Shown: positions 26,666 to 36,860, numbered from the stretch's first letter. The stretch is 64,000 nt of DNA from an uncultured Erythrobacter sp. (GCA_947488325.1 CANKYZ010000003.1:124001-188000); one strand, 5' to 3'. Program-made: numbers and translations. The notes: generated by a model not told the origin, from the sequence alone.

Positions 26666-27289
26666 TTAGAGCAAAGCGGCCTGCGCCACTGGTGCAAAAC
26701 TGCGGCGATGGAGTGCGGTGGGACCGTGCTCCCGCAATGCTGCCATATGCTCTGCCGTGCCGTATCCTTTGTTACGCTCCCACCCATAATGCGGATGCGC
26801 GGCGGCGGCCTCTATCATCATCCGGTCGCGCCATTCCTTGGCAATGATGGAGGCCGCGCTGATTGCCGGTTCGATCCCGTCGCCGCCCACTATTGCCCGT
26901 GCAGGCCAGCGCCACTCTTCGCAGCGCCGCTCTGGTGTTTGATTCCCGTCGATCAGAACTTCATGCGGGTCGCAGGCCAGCTGCATTGCTAAATCCCGAA
27001 CGCATCGGGTCATCGCCACCATTGTCGCTTGGAAAATATTGACCCGGTCGATCTCTTTCGGTTCCACCACCGCCACCGCCCAAAGACAGGTCCCGCGTAT
27101 ACTTTTGTCGAGCACAGCGCGGCGCTTGGCCGAAAGCTTCTTGGAATCATTGAGGCCAGCGGGTACGCCTGCTCCCAGAATAACGGCAGCAGCCACCACC
27201 GGTCCTGCCAATGGCCCGCGCCCCGCTTCATCGACGCCGATGGTGAGGGGGCCAGTATCAAATTGTAAATCAGGAGTTGCCTGAACCAT
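26666..27289 (-). CDS. rnhB: Ribonuclease HII
   Basis: 207 residues from ATG 27289, chosen because GGAG lies 9 bases upstream; a GTG at 27295 would have it only 3 bases away. It removes ribonucleotides from DNA and RNA from RNA-DNA hybrids. The catalytic set is present: GVDEAGRGPLAGPV (Asp-Glu near 19-20), an internal LIDGN aspartate, and AASIIAKEWRD. Its start overlaps by 2 bases that of the divergent PQQ dehydrogenase gene, so each gene's ribosome site and promoter must lie inside the other gene. Confidence 0.95.
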   Translation of the reverse strand: MVQATPDLQFDTGPLTIGVDEAGRGPLAGPVVAAAVILGAGVPAGLNDSKKLSAKRRAVLDKSIRGTCLWAVAVVEPKEIDRVNIFQATMVAMTRCVRDLAMQLACDPHEVLIDGNQTPERRCEEWRWPARAIVGGDGIEPAISAASIIAKEWRDRMMIEAAAAHPHYGWERNKGYGTAEHMAALREHGPTALHRRSFAPVAQAALL

Positions 27290-28448
27290 GAACACATTCT
27301 CCAGCCTAGTCGTTGCTGTTGCCCTGCCCGCCTTTGCCCTCGCAAGTTGTGCGAATGCGGAAACGGGGGAAACCTATTCATCCGAAGGCGAAGATCCAGA
27401 TTTCACCGTCACCGAAATGGGTGAATTTGAAGAGCCTTGGGCGATTGAATTTGCGCCAGGCACTGGCATGCTGTTCATCACGGAAAAGCCGGGCACGATC
27501 AAAGTCATGGATACCACTACAGGCCGCATTGGCACTGTCTCTGGGGCGCCTGACGTTGCGTATGGCGGACAAGGCGGGCTTGGCGATATCGCATTCCTCG
27601 CCTCGGAAGCGGGCGGCGAGCTCAATGGCCGGACGATCTATCTAAGCTGGGCGCAGATGAGCGACGATGGCGAGAACCGAGGTGCAGTTGTCGGTCGCGG
27701 ATCACTGGCCTGCACTGCGGTAGATGCGTGTGCGATTGAGGGCCTCGAAATTGTCTGGGAGCAGGCGCCGAAGGTTTCTGGACGCGGGCATTATTCACAC
27801 CGCATCAGCTTTTCCCCTGATCAGCGGTATCTTTTTGTCGCCAGCGGCGACCGCCAATTGCAAACCCCTGCGCAAGATCTTTCCAACACTCTTGGCAGCG
27901 TGGTCCGGCTCAATTTGGATGGAACGCCTGCAAACGACAATCCCTTTGCCGATCAGGGCGGCGTTACCGCGGAGGTCTGGTCCTATGGCCACCGCAACAT
28001 CCTGGGTATGGATTGGGATGCGCAAGGACGGCTGTGGGATGTCGAACATGGTCCTGCCGGTGGGGATGAACTGAACCTCGTCCAGAGGGAGGCCAATTAT
28101 GGCTGGCCGACGCGCTCTTATGGCGAAAATTACAATGGCGACCCGATCCCCGATCACAGCGAAGATGACGGTTTTAGCAAACCTGCCATCACCTGGACCC
28201 CAGTAATCGCGCCGGGTGATATGATTTTCTATTCCGGCGACATGTTCGCCGATTGGCGAGGTGATGCCCTAATCGCGGGTCTTTCCACCCAAGCAATCGT
28301 TCGGGTTGAGATCAATGGCGACACTGCGACCGAAGCGGCCCGGTACGAGTTTGACGGCCGTGTTCGCTCAATTGAACAAGGTCCCGGTGGCGGTATCTGG
28401 ATTGCGGAAGACGGCGAAGGCGGACGTGTTTTGAAGATCACAATGTGA
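27288..28448 (+). CDS. PQQ-dependent aldose sugar dehydrogenase-like lipoprotein
   Basis: 386 residues, six-bladed beta-propeller of the soluble glucose dehydrogenase / YliI group. Typical strings: EEPWAIEFAPGTGMLFITEKPG, GQGGLGDIAF, HRISFSPDQRYLFVASGDR, YGHRNILGMDWD and HGPAGGDELN. The N-terminus is hydrophobic and ends in LASC, a lipobox, so it is probably anchored in the outer or inner membrane facing the periplasm. Members oxidise the C1 of aldoses using PQQ and Ca. No PQQ synthesis genes are in the window. AGGAG sits 10 bases before the ATG. Confidence 0.92.
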   Translation: MNTFSSLVVAVALPAFALASCANAETGETYSSEGEDPDFTVTEMGEFEEPWAIEFAPGTGMLFITEKPGTIKVMDTTTGRIGTVSGAPDVAYGGQGGLGDIAFLASEAGGELNGRTIYLSWAQMSDDGENRGAVVGRGSLACTAVDACAIEGLEIVWEQAPKVSGRGHYSHRISFSPDQRYLFVASGDRQLQTPAQDLSNTLGSVVRLNLDGTPANDNPFADQGGVTAEVWSYGHRNILGMDWDAQGRLWDVEHGPAGGDELNLVQREANYGWPTRSYGENYNGDPIPDHSEDDGFSKPAITWTPVIAPGDMIFYSGDMFADWRGDALIAGLSTQAIVRVEINGDTATEAARYEFDGRVRSIEQGPGGGIWIAEDGEGGRVLKITM

Positions 28449-28504
28449 TCCTCTGAACACTGCCACTTGGCAGGTTGGGCATCGCGGCCTAAGCGGCGCA
28501 CCAA

Positions 28505-29038
28505 ATGACAAGTGATACTGCCACTCTCATCCCGCTTTCGGCGGTCGAACCAGATATGACTGAGGCTGTGCTTGACCGCGCCTTTGGCCCGGATCGCCAT
28601 GCGCGCACTGCCTATCGTATGCGAATGGGTATGGAATGGCTCGACGCGCTCAGCTTTGCCATTCTGGACGCAGACGAACTGCTGGTTGGCACTATTCAGT
28701 GCTATCCGATCTCTCTTACCGATCGCGAAGGGCGCCCGGTTCCATTGGTCATGGTTGGCCCGGTCGCGGTTCTGCCAGAACGGCAGGGCGACGGATTTGG
28801 CCAGGGATTGATGGCGGCGATGCTGGATGCGAAGGCGCGGCTGGCACAAGATGGTTCACCGTCCTTTGCACAGGTCCTGATCGGTGATCCGGAATATTAC
28901 GGGCGTTGGGGATTTACTGCAGCGTCAACCGGTGGCTGGCGTTGCCCGGGTCCGTATGAGCCGGAACGCTTGCTCGCACGCGGTGCAGCGCTGTCGACAA
29001 TGCCGGCAGAAGGGATGCTTGGGCCGTGGGAAGGATAG
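28505..29038 (+). CDS. GNAT family N-acetyltransferase (YhbS-like)
   Basis: 177 residues. The acetyl-CoA-binding motif A is visible as GPVAVLPERQGDGFGQGLM (about 80-98), followed by QVLIGDPEYYGRWGF, the Y/F-rich pattern of YhbS-type acetyltransferases. The acceptor is unknown; YhbS relatives are implicated in small-molecule or protein acetylation. It starts 56 bases after the sugar dehydrogenase on the same strand and precedes the DUF1285 gene. Confidence 0.9.
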   Translation: MTSDTATLIPLSAVEPDMTEAVLDRAFGPDRHARTAYRMRMGMEWLDALSFAILDADELLVGTIQCYPISLTDREGRPVPLVMVGPVAVLPERQGDGFGQGLMAAMLDAKARLAQDGSPSFAQVLIGDPEYYGRWGFTAASTGGWRCPGPYEPERLLARGAALSTMPAEGMLGPWEG

Positions 29039-29121
29039 TTTTCCGCCCGCCATCGGGAGTGCAAAACAAGAAACACTCCCCTTTCCCGAACCTTGCGCAT
29101 CTGCCATCGCGTTGATCACAC

Positions 29122-29682
29122 ATGCCATATGAACCACCGCCCTACCTCGCAGAACTTACCCTTGCCCAAATCGCGGAGCAGGTGGCGCAACGCAAACTGC
29201 CGCCGGTCGAAGGCTGGGCACCAGCTCAGTCGGGTGAAAGCCATATGCGTATCGCCGGTGACGGCAGCTGGTATCACGAAGGTGGGTTGATCCGGCGTGA
29301 AGCAATGGTCCGGGCGTTTTCCGGCCTGCTCACTCGCGACGAGGCGCAGCAGCACTGGCTCGTCACCCCATTTGAAAAACTCACGATTGAGGTCGAAGAC
29401 GCCGCCTTTATCGCGGTGGACTGCGTACAAAGGGAAGGTGAAATTGCCTTTCGCCTGAACACCGATGAGCTGGTAATCGCAGGGCCTGACAATGCTCTGC
29501 GCGTGGCGGGTGATCCCGGCACCCCGGCGATCTATCTGCATGTCCGGCGCGGTTGCGAAGCGCGACTTAACCGGTCGACCTATACCCAATTGATCGAGGT
29601 TGCCTTGGACGGTTTTGATGATGATTTGGTGGGCAAGTTGTCGGTGACCAGCCTGGGTGCGACCTTCTCCTTACAAGTTTGA
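29122..29682 (+). CDS. DUF1285 domain protein
   Basis: 186 residues, soluble, matching the DUF1285 family as I know it: GDGSWYHEGGLIRREAMVR (about 53-71), VTPFEKLTIEVEDAAF and HVRRGCEARLNRSTY. Function unknown; the fold in solved members is two beta domains. In related genomes it commonly precedes a NUDIX CoA hydrolase and a CCA transferase, which is also the order here. Stop overlaps or abuts the NUDIX start. Confidence 0.9.
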   Translation: MPYEPPPYLAELTLAQIAEQVAQRKLPPVEGWAPAQSGESHMRIAGDGSWYHEGGLIRREAMVRAFSGLLTRDEAQQHWLVTPFEKLTIEVEDAAFIAVDCVQREGEIAFRLNTDELVIAGPDNALRVAGDPGTPAIYLHVRRGCEARLNRSTYTQLIEVALDGFDDDLVGKLSVTSLGATFSLQV

Positions 29683-29684
29683 AC

Positions 29685-30290
29685 ATGACGGCCCTGTTTG
29701 ACCATCTCAGTACGCTGTTCGAAGAAGGGCATTCGCGCGAAATTCCCGACCTATTGAGCGATGCGAAGTTTGCCGATGTGGGCAACCAGACGCCTGCCGC
29801 AGTGTTGATCGCGGTGACGGACCGACCGGAGCCGGGCGTGTTGCTAACACAGCGCCCCCGCGGGATGCGCGACCATCCCGGACAGGTCGCCTTTCCTGGC
29901 GGCAAAGTTGACCCGGGGGAGGATGTCATCACTGCCGCCTTGCGCGAGGCGGAGGAGGAGTTGTCTGTCCCGCGTGATGCCCCGCGTGTAATCGGCACCA
30001 GCGACCTATACCGAACTGGCACGGGTTTTGACGTCACTCCCGTGCTTGCCGTGGTCCCGCCTAACCTTGACCTGACCCCCAACCCTTCCGAAGTGGAAGC
30101 CTGGTTTGAAGCACCGCTTTCTCTGCTGCTTAACTCTGATAGCTGGAACACCAGGGAAGTATATTGGCGCGGCGCAGAGCGGCGTTACCTCGAGATGAAT
30201 TATGAGGGTTTTCACATTTGGGGCGTTACAGCGGCGATCATTGCAAACTTGTCTCGCCGGATTAGTTTGGACAAACTGGCGAACGAATAA
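29685..30290 (+). CDS. NUDIX hydrolase, CoA pyrophosphatase-like (NudL)
   Basis: 201 residues from ATG 29685 (a TTG at 29679 overlapping the DUF1285 stop is the alternative). The Nudix box GGKVDPGEDVITAALREAEEEL (quoted in part) has the standard G-x5-E-x7-REU-x-EE spacing. The preceding LTQRPRGMRDHPGQVAFPGG is the CoA-pyrophosphatase signature. It splits CoA or its derivatives into phosphopantetheine and 3',5'-ADP. Adjacent genes are cotranscribed on the plus strand. Confidence 0.92.
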   Translation: MTALFDHLSTLFEEGHSREIPDLLSDAKFADVGNQTPAAVLIAVTDRPEPGVLLTQRPRGMRDHPGQVAFPGGKVDPGEDVITAALREAEEELSVPRDAPRVIGTSDLYRTGTGFDVTPVLAVVPPNLDLTPNPSEVEAWFEAPLSLLLNSDSWNTREVYWRGAERRYLEMNYEGFHIWGVTAAIIANLSRRISLDKLANE

Positions 30291-30352
30291 TCCGCCACTT
30301 CCGTTCCAGCTAACCTTGGCCAACAGCTGTAACTTCTTCTAGCGGAGAATCC

Positions 30353-31537
30353 GTGGACAATAATCTCATTAATTCTGACTGGCCCAAACGCGATGGTCTG
30401 CGTGCGCTTACCGCTGCGCTGGGCGCGGACAATATCCGCTGGGTCGGCGGCGCAGTTCGCGACACTCTGATTGGGATGGAAGTGCACGACGTCGATTGCG
30501 CGACACTCCATACGCCGGACACGGTAATCGACCTGTGCCGTAGCGCAGGCATTCGCACGGTGCCAACCGGCATCGACCATGGCACAGTCACCGCAGTTTT
30601 TGTCGATGGCCCGGTCGAAGTCACAACTCTACGCCGCGATGTGGCAACCGACGGTCGCCGCGCAACAATCGCCTTTGCCAACGAATGGCGCGATGATGCA
30701 GCCCGGCGCGACTTCACGATCAATGCGCTATACGCCCATCCTGAGACACTCGAAATTTCCGACTATTTCGGCGGCTTGGACGATCTGGCGGCACGTCGCG
30801 TGCGCTTTATCGGTGATGCGAGACAGCGCATTACAGAGGATCACTTGCGGATCCTTCGATATTACAGATTTCAGGCACGCTTTGGTGCAGGGCTGGATGC
30901 AGAGGCAGAGGAAGCTTGCGCTGAACTTTCCGCCACATTGAAAGGCCTCAGCCGCGAACGGATTGCGAGTGAAATGCTGGGCCTGCTGGCACTTCCCGAC
31001 CCGCAACCGACCATTACCCGGATGCGCGAACGCGGTGTGCTTGGCGTCATTCTGCCAGAGACTTGCCCGGTGCATCTCAAGGCTCTGTCAGACCTGACTG
31101 TCCGCGAGCATGAACAGGGGTTTGCGCACGAGCCACTGCGCCGGCTTGCCGCATTGCTGCCGCCATCTTCAGACGTTGCCGAAAATGTTGCAGCGCGATT
31201 GCGCCTGTCAAAAGCGCAGCGGGCAAGGCTGCTATCAGCATCTGAACGACTGTCAGAAGATGCGGCGAACCTGCACGCTCTTGCCTATCAGATCGGTCTT
31301 GAATTTGCGGTCGATCGGCTGTTGCTGCTGGGCGAGAATGCGCGGGCCATCGCTGATTGGGAGACGCCAACCTTCCCGCTAAAGGGCGGCGCGATTGTTG
31401 CACACGGTGTGGCTGCTGGGCCTGACGTTGCGCGCATCCTACGCTCGGTTGAACGGCGCTGGATTGCAGAGGGCTTTCCGGATAAGGCGCGCGTTGAAAA
31501 AATCCTCGAAGAAGAGCTCCCAAGACCTTTACGTTAA
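30353..31537 (+). CDS. CCA tRNA nucleotidyltransferase / poly(A) polymerase family
   Basis: 394 residues from GTG 30353, supported by GGAG 6 bases upstream. Class II nucleotidyltransferase: GGAVRDTLIG (about 34-43), the metal pair in HDVDCAT, then RDFTINALY and RITEDHLRILRYYRF, which are the nucleotide-selection and neck motifs. It adds or repairs the 3' CCA of tRNAs. The C-terminal 150 residues are helical and divergent, as usual. Last gene of the plus-strand run starting at 28505. Confidence 0.92.
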   Translation: MDNNLINSDWPKRDGLRALTAALGADNIRWVGGAVRDTLIGMEVHDVDCATLHTPDTVIDLCRSAGIRTVPTGIDHGTVTAVFVDGPVEVTTLRRDVATDGRRATIAFANEWRDDAARRDFTINALYAHPETLEISDYFGGLDDLAARRVRFIGDARQRITEDHLRILRYYRFQARFGAGLDAEAEEACAELSATLKGLSRERIASEMLGLLALPDPQPTITRMRERGVLGVILPETCPVHLKALSDLTVREHEQGFAHEPLRRLAALLPPSSDVAENVAARLRLSKAQRARLLSASERLSEDAANLHALAYQIGLEFAVDRLLLLGENARAIADWETPTFPLKGGAIVAHGVAAGPDVARILRSVERRWIAEGFPDKARVEKILEEELPRPLR

Positions 31538-31733
31538 GTTAGGCTTCACAAAATTCAGGTCAAAAGGCTTCCGCACTCAATCGAAATTTCCCTCTATTTT
31601 GTAACAATTCTCATCCAATTTGAGAACTACGTTGGTATCTCGTTCAACGGTCGAATTGCTCGCCTTTGAATGGCAGTTGCCCGACCGCTCGGTCTGACGT
31701 TTTCTGAAAATTATAACTGGAGACTATCGAAAA

Positions 31734-32291
31734 ATGAACTTTGCTAAGCTTACCCTGCTGGCGGCCGCTGTGGCCGTCACCCCATTCGCTGCAAATGCCC
31801 AGGACGTGGGAACAACCGTTTTTGGCAATGATGACGCGTTAATCGGTACAGTCTCTGCCAATGACGGCGGCGTTGTTACGGTCGATACAGGCCGACACAG
31901 CGCGCCTCTTCCCGCCAACGTTCTGGCGGAGCGCGAAGGCAAATGGACAGTCAACGCGACACAGGCCCAAATCAACGGCATGATGGACGCACAGGTTGCA
32001 GCGGCAAACGCCGCGCTTGATGCTGCTTTGGTCCAAGGTGCCGCTGTTGTTAGCGCCGATGGTCAGCCTGCTGGTTCGGTCGCTGCGTTGGACGATGAAG
32101 GCTCGGTGATTGTTCAAAATGACGCCGGAATTGTTTCGCTGACGCGCGATGGTTTCACAGTCGATACAGCCGGTGCTCTTGTGGCTCTTTATTCTGCTGA
32201 TCAGCTCTCTACGAACACAGTAGAAGTGCCCGCAGGCGCAGAAATCCTGACTCCTGCACAAGCAACCGCCAAACAAGCAGCGGGCGAGTAA
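31734..32291 (+). CDS. Exported hypothetical protein with repeated beta segments
   Basis: 185 residues with a signal peptide (about 1-22, ending AANAQD). The mature part has two similar beta-rich segments: LIGTVSANDGGVVTVDTG near 36-53 and PAGSVAALDDEGSVIVQND near 104-122, separated by an alanine-rich helix. This resembles tandem PRC-barrel-like or SH3-like modules, but I cannot place a family. Periplasmic. A perfect palindromic terminator follows 31 bases after the stop. Confidence 0.75.
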   Translation: MNFAKLTLLAAAVAVTPFAANAQDVGTTVFGNDDALIGTVSANDGGVVTVDTGRHSAPLPANVLAEREGKWTVNATQAQINGMMDAQVAAANAALDAALVQGAAVVSADGQPAGSVAALDDEGSVIVQNDAGIVSLTRDGFTVDTAGALVALYSADQLSTNTVEVPAGAEILTPAQATAKQAAGE

Positions 32292-32322
32292 ATCCGGAAG
32301 ATTGCTTGGGTCTTTGCGGACC

Positions 32323-32360
32323 AAAAACTGCGGTCACCAGTACTGGTGACCGCAGTTTTT
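32323..32360. terminator. Bidirectional intrinsic terminator (38-bp perfect palindrome)
   Basis: AAAAACTGCGGTCACCAGT (32323-32341) is followed at once by its exact reverse complement (32342-32360). On either strand it gives a GC-rich stem flanked by an A-run before and a T-run after. It sits between the converging exported-protein gene and parC and should stop both. Confidence 0.92.
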
Positions 32361-32370
32361 TGTTTGGGGA

Positions 32371-34677
32371 TCAACCGAAACGGTTGTCTTTGGGGAAACC
32401 TTGCGGCGGCATCCGTCCTGCGGCGCTGCGCGCGACTTTCCATTGCCAGATGTCATTTTCTGTTCGGGTCCGTTCGCCCGATCCGCCCATTTTCCAGCTA
32501 AGGCCATCGGCCAGCACAAACGTGGTCGCGTCTGACAGACCGCCATCACGGTACCGTTGCAGCATCACGCCCTGCCCGCGCGCCATCACCGGCATCTCTT
32601 CGATGTTGAAAACGATCAGCTTGCGATTTTCGCCCACCGCCGCGACATGATCGTGGCCTTCGGGCACTTCGCGGATCACTTGCAGCTTTGCATCGCCTTT
32701 CAGGTTCACCACTTGGCGACCCTTGCGGGTTTCAGCCAACAGCTCCTTCGTTTCGGCTAGAAAACCTTTACCGCTGCTGGAGGCCAGCAGCAGCCTGTCA
32801 CCATCTTTAGGCACCAGCATCTTTGCGATCGACGCTTCGCTTTCAAGGTCGATCATCGTGCGAAGCGGTTCGCCAAAGCCGCGTGCACCCGGCAGTTTGT
32901 CGCAGCCCAATGTGAAGAACCGCCCATCACTGGCCGCGATCAGCAGCTTATCCGTGGTCTGCGCGTGGAGGATAAAGGCCAGTGCATCGCCCTCCTTATA
33001 TTTGAACTCCTGCGTCAGATCGACATGACCCTTTGCCGCGCGGATCCAGCCCTTTTGGCTCAGGATCACCGTCACCGGCTCTTTTTCAATCATAGCATCC
33101 ATTGAGAATTCAACCGCGGGTGCAGCTTCCTCAATCCTAGTGCGGCGCGCGCCAAGCTTAGTGTCCTCGGCGTAGTCCTTGCGCAGGCTGCGCAGGTCCT
33201 TCTTCAACCGGGTGCGCTGGCGTGCGGGACTTTCGAGCAGTTTCTGCAAGTCGTCCTGTTCGGCCAGCAATTCGTCTTTCTCACCACGCAGCTGCATCTC
33301 TTCCAGCTTGCGCAAAGACCGCAGCCGCATGTTCAAGATCGCCTCGGCCTGCCGGTCGCTTAACCCGAATTCCGTCATCATCACCGGCTTCGGTTCATCC
33401 TGCGTGCGGATGATTTCAATCACCCGATCGAGGTTGAGGAAGGCGATGATATAGCCCTCGACCAGTTCAAGTCGCTGTGCGATCTTGTTGAGCCTGTGCT
33501 GTGTGCAACGTTGCAGAATTTCGATCTGCGCGCGGGTCCAGTTTTCCAACAGCTCTTTCAGGCCCATGACCATTGGAGTGCGAGCAGAATTCAGCACATT
33601 CATATTGAGCCCAAACCGCGTTTCCATCTCGGTCAGCTTAAAGATGCTCTCTTTCAGCAGCTCTGGATCGACATTGCGGCTGCGCGGGACCAGCACGATA
33701 CGAATGGTCTCATCGCTTTCATCGCGCACATCTTCGAGGATCGGCAACTTTTTGTCGGCAATCGCCTGCGCGATCTGCTCGATCAGCTTGCCCTTTTGCA
33801 CCTGATACGGAATTTCGGTGATAACGAGCTGCCATTGCCCGCCGCCCAGCCGCTCAATTCCGGCCACTTGATCCTCTGCTTTGTCAGCCTCTGGCGCGCT
33901 AAAGACGCCGCGCAGGCGGAATGAACCGCGCCCGGTACGGTAAGCTTCGCAAATCGCCTCTGCGCTATCGACCACTTGGCCGCCTGTGGCGAAGTCCGGT
34001 CCCTTGACTATCTCCATCAAAGCTTCGTGTTCGACATGCGGGTTGTCGATCAGCTCCAGCGTCGCATCGATCACTTCGGCGACATTGTGCGACGGGATAT
34101 TGGTCGCCATGCCCACGGCAATGCCGCTGGCACCATTCGCCAGCAGATTGGGGAACAGTCCGGGCATCAGCTCGGGCTCTTCCTCTTCGCCGTTATATGT
34201 CGGGATGAAATCGACCGTTCCCGCATCCAGACCTTCCATCAGCTGCATCGCGGTTTTGGTCAGGCGCGCTTCGGTATAGCGGTACGCTGCCGCGTTATCG
34301 CCATCGATATTGCCGAAATTCCCCTGCCCTTCGACTAAAGGATACCGCAACGAGAAATCCTGTGCGAGACGGACCATCGCATCATAGGCGGCGGTATCTC
34401 CATGCGGATGATATTTGCCGATCACCTCACCCACAACGCGGGCGGATTTCTTGAATGTGTTCGACGGGTCGAGCTTCAACTGCCGCATTGTCCACAACAG
34501 CCGCCGATGCACCGGTTTCAACCCATCGCGAAGGTCAGGCAGCGAGCGCGCAGTGATCGTGGACAGCGCATAGACAAGGTACCGTTCTGACAAAGCAGCA
34601 TCGAACGGCGCATCGACAATCAGGTCGAATGGATCAGAATCATCGATAGAATCGTTTGGGGTGGCCGGGTCTGACAT
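32371..34677 (-). CDS. parC: DNA topoisomerase IV subunit A
   Basis: 768 residues. Winged-helix and tower domains with [12 protein letters not shown], the quinolone-region string [15 protein letters not shown], and the catalytic Tyr in [12 protein letters not shown] (about 130). The C-terminal propeller (about 510-740) lacks a GyrA box, which with the length points to ParC rather than GyrA. It decatenates daughter chromosomes with ParE (not in window). At the position of E. coli Ser80 there is Thr, and Asp stands at Glu84; both are seen in related species. Confidence 0.95.
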   Translation of the reverse strand: MSDPATPNDSIDDSDPFDLIVDAPFDAALSERYLVYALSTITARSLPDLRDGLKPVHRRLLWTMRQLKLDPSNTFKKSARVVGEVIGKYHPHGDTAAYDAMVRLAQDFSLRYPLVEGQGNFGNIDGDNAAAYRYTEARLTKTAMQLMEGLDAGTVDFIPTYNGEEEEPELMPGLFPNLLANGASGIAVGMATNIPSHNVAEVIDATLELIDNPHVEHEALMEIVKGPDFATGGQVVDSAEAICEAYRTGRGSFRLRGVFSAPEADKAEDQVAGIERLGGGQWQLVITEIPYQVQKGKLIEQIAQAIADKKLPILEDVRDESDETIRIVLVPRSRNVDPELLKESIFKLTEMETRFGLNMNVLNSARTPMVMGLKELLENWTRAQIEILQRCTQHRLNKIAQRLELVEGYIIAFLNLDRVIEIIRTQDEPKPVMMTEFGLSDRQAEAILNMRLRSLRKLEEMQLRGEKDELLAEQDDLQKLLESPARQRTRLKKDLRSLRKDYAEDTKLGARRTRIEEAAPAVEFSMDAMIEKEPVTVILSQKGWIRAAKGHVDLTQEFKYKEGDALAFILHAQTTDKLLIAASDGRFFTLGCDKLPGARGFGEPLRTMIDLESEASIAKMLVPKDGDRLLLASSSGKGFLAETKELLAETRKGRQVVNLKGDAKLQVIREVPEGHDHVAAVGENRKLIVFNIEEMPVMARGQGVMLQRYRDGGLSDATTFVLADGLSWKMGGSGERTRTENDIWQWKVARSAAGRMPPQGFPKDNRFG

Positions 34678-34909
34678 TCTCCTCGCTTAGCAACGCAGAG
34701 GCGACGCGGGGAGAGGCGTTTCCACAGGGAAAACCCGATCAAGCCTCAATTTTCCGAATCTACGTATCGTGCTTGCCAGAATATTAATGAGTGTTATTAC
34801 GTAGTCGACATTTTGGTCGCACGCAGCTGCCGTTCACGGACAAATCCGGAACCGCACTAGGGGGAGAATGTTCGATTATCCGGACATTCGGGTATGAAAG
34901 CGTTCGACA

Positions 34910-36007
34910 ATGAAATTCCAAATTTATCTTACCGCTTCGGTCGCCGCTCTTGCATTGAGCGGGACAGCAATGGCGCAATCGAATGATAGTACTGTTACGC
35001 AAAGCGGATCGGGCCAAGACGCCACCGTCACCCAACCTGGCTCTGGCAACACATCGATCATTGATCAATCGGCGTCCGACAACACGGTGAACGTCAATCA
35101 AATTGGCACCGATAGCATATCGGATGTGACACAAACTGGCGTTCAAGGGCTGGTTCTTGTTACTCAATCAGGCTCTGAGCATACTGCGAACATCACGCAA
35201 AGCTCTCCCGACCCAGGTGATCCAACTGTTCAGGCGGGCATCCAAGTGAACCAAGCCGGATCGCTCAACACAGTTAACATTGACCAAAGCGGGAGCTTTT
35301 CTGCCGTCGCGCTTCCCGGCGGACTGCTTCCGAATGTTTCGCCCGGCTTGATCGCGAGTCAGGTCGGCAATGGCAACACCCAAAACTTCATTCAGGGTGG
35401 CGTCGACAATTTCACCTCCAACACCCAAACTGGCGACGACAACATGTCGACTTTGACGCAGTCGGGAATCGCTGCGTTGGCCTCCATGGCCCAAATCGGC
35501 AACACCAACACAATCGTGGGCAGCCAATCCGCTGCAAACGCTAATATTACCAATACGATTGTTACGCAGAACGGCGCCAACAACATCGCAACATTCGTTC
35601 AAGATGGAACGACAAACACTGGATTCTTTGCAAACCCACTCACAATCAATCAGATCGGTGATTCCAACAGCGCATCTGCGGTCCAATCGGGCAACAACGA
35701 TTCGGCTCTGATCCAACAAAATGGCAATCTGAACGATTCAACCATTTTGCAAAATGCAGGTGGTGACGGCAACTCAGCTACGGCGACACAAGATGGCTTG
35801 GACGGCGATTCCAGTATCACTCAATCGGGTACGACCAACATCGCAACCTTGCTGCAAGATGGATCGCTTAACGCATCAACCATCATTCAAGACGGAACAT
35901 CAAATATGGGCACTGTAACGCAAGGCGGTATGGGTGATGTTTCAGTCCTGTCTCAAACCGGGATGGGCAACGTGGCGACCGTAACGCAGAATGTTACCCC
36001 CCCTTGA
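34910..36007 (+). CDS. Curlin-repeat protein (CsgA/CsgB-like amyloid)
   Basis: 365 residues with a signal peptide (about 1-22, TAMAQSN). The mature protein is built of many (roughly fifteen) short repeats of the form x-V/I-x-Q-x-G-x2-N-x-A/S, for example TVTQSGSGQDATVTQPG, ATFVQDGTTN, NIATLLQDGSLNASTI. This Gln/Asn/Gly ladder is the curlin repeat (pfam07012), which stacks into amyloid. There is very little Lys or aromatic content, and no Cys. No csgE, csgF, csgG or csgD is nearby, so export must be encoded elsewhere. The start lacks a strong ribosome site. Confidence 0.85.
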   Translation: MKFQIYLTASVAALALSGTAMAQSNDSTVTQSGSGQDATVTQPGSGNTSIIDQSASDNTVNVNQIGTDSISDVTQTGVQGLVLVTQSGSEHTANITQSSPDPGDPTVQAGIQVNQAGSLNTVNIDQSGSFSAVALPGGLLPNVSPGLIASQVGNGNTQNFIQGGVDNFTSNTQTGDDNMSTLTQSGIAALASMAQIGNTNTIVGSQSAANANITNTIVTQNGANNIATFVQDGTTNTGFFANPLTINQIGDSNSASAVQSGNNDSALIQQNGNLNDSTILQNAGGDGNSATATQDGLDGDSSITQSGTTNIATLLQDGSLNASTIIQDGTSNMGTVTQGGMGDVSVLSQTGMGNVATVTQNVTPP

Positions 36008-36071
36008 ATGAAGGGCATTTGTCTTAACGCATAGATAGTCGGATTTGGGGCCGGGGTTAACGCTTCCAGCC

Positions 36072-36860
36072 TTAAGTCTTTGTATTGATGTTATTTTTTA
36101 GCGCTACTACATCCTCTCGCAACGCCTTTAGCTGATTGATGATTTCTTCGCGTTCGCCGTGCGCATCATCCTCGGTTGCCTCGGCCATGGCGTTCACGAT
36201 CACACCGATAAACAGGTTGAGCACAATAAAGCTGGTCAGCAGAATAAAGGGCACGAAGAACGCCCAACCATAGGGATAGACCTCCATCACCGGGCGCACG
36301 ATACCCATGGACCAGCTTTCCAATGTCATAATCTGGAAAAGCGAATAGAGCGACGCGCCTAGGTTGCCGAACCACTGCGGAAATGCGTCTCCAAACAGTT
36401 TCGTCGCCATGACTCCGCTGATATAGAACAGCAACAGCAACATCACGATTACGGTCGCAATGCTGGGAATGGCGCTAAACAGGCCGACAATGACCTTGCG
36501 CATGCTGGGCACAACCGACACCAGCCGCAGCGCGCGAAGGATACGCAGCGCACGCAGAACAGAGAATTGCGCACCTGCCGGGACCAAAGCGACGCTGACA
36601 ATCGCCAGATCGAAAATGTTCCATCCGTTTTTGAAGAATGCGAGCCGGTAGGCAAACAACTTGATTCCCAGTTCAACAACGAAAATCGACAACGCAATCG
36701 TGTCGAGCCACATTACAGCACCGCCAATTATTCTCATCGCATCGGGGGAGGTTTCAATACCCAGCCCAATCGCATTGATCACAATCACTGTAATGATGAA
36801 ACGTTCAAACCCGTTGGATTCGACGAGTGCCTTTGCGCGGTCGCGCAGGGTCTGAGTCAT
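36072..36860 (-). CDS. Voltage-gated cation channel (NaChBac-type)
   Basis: 262 residues, six membrane helices of one channel repeat. S4 carries the regular arginines RALRILRALRLVSVVP (about 103-118). The pore helix and filter read FQIMTLESWSMG, matching the TLESW filter of bacterial sodium channels. The C-terminal tail (about 225-255) is a coiled coil (REEIINQLKALREDVVALK) that would join four subunits. It starts 15 bases after the ferredoxin gene and may share its transcript. Confidence 0.93.
   Translation of the reverse strand: MTQTLRDRAKALVESNGFERFIITVIVINAIGLGIETSPDAMRIIGGAVMWLDTIALSIFVVELGIKLFAYRLAFFKNGWNIFDLAIVSVALVPAGAQFSVLRALRILRALRLVSVVPSMRKVIVGLFSAIPSIATVIVMLLLLFYISGVMATKLFGDAFPQWFGNLGASLYSLFQIMTLESWSMGIVRPVMEVYPYGWAFFVPFILLTSFIVLNLFIGVIVNAMAEATEDDAHGEREEIINQLKALREDVVALKNNINTKT

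Noticed and set aside
32880..34400. Thr at the quinolone position of ParC as a resistance mutation
   Set aside because: Thr/Ser variation here is natural in alphaproteobacteria and cannot be taken as resistance from sequence alone.
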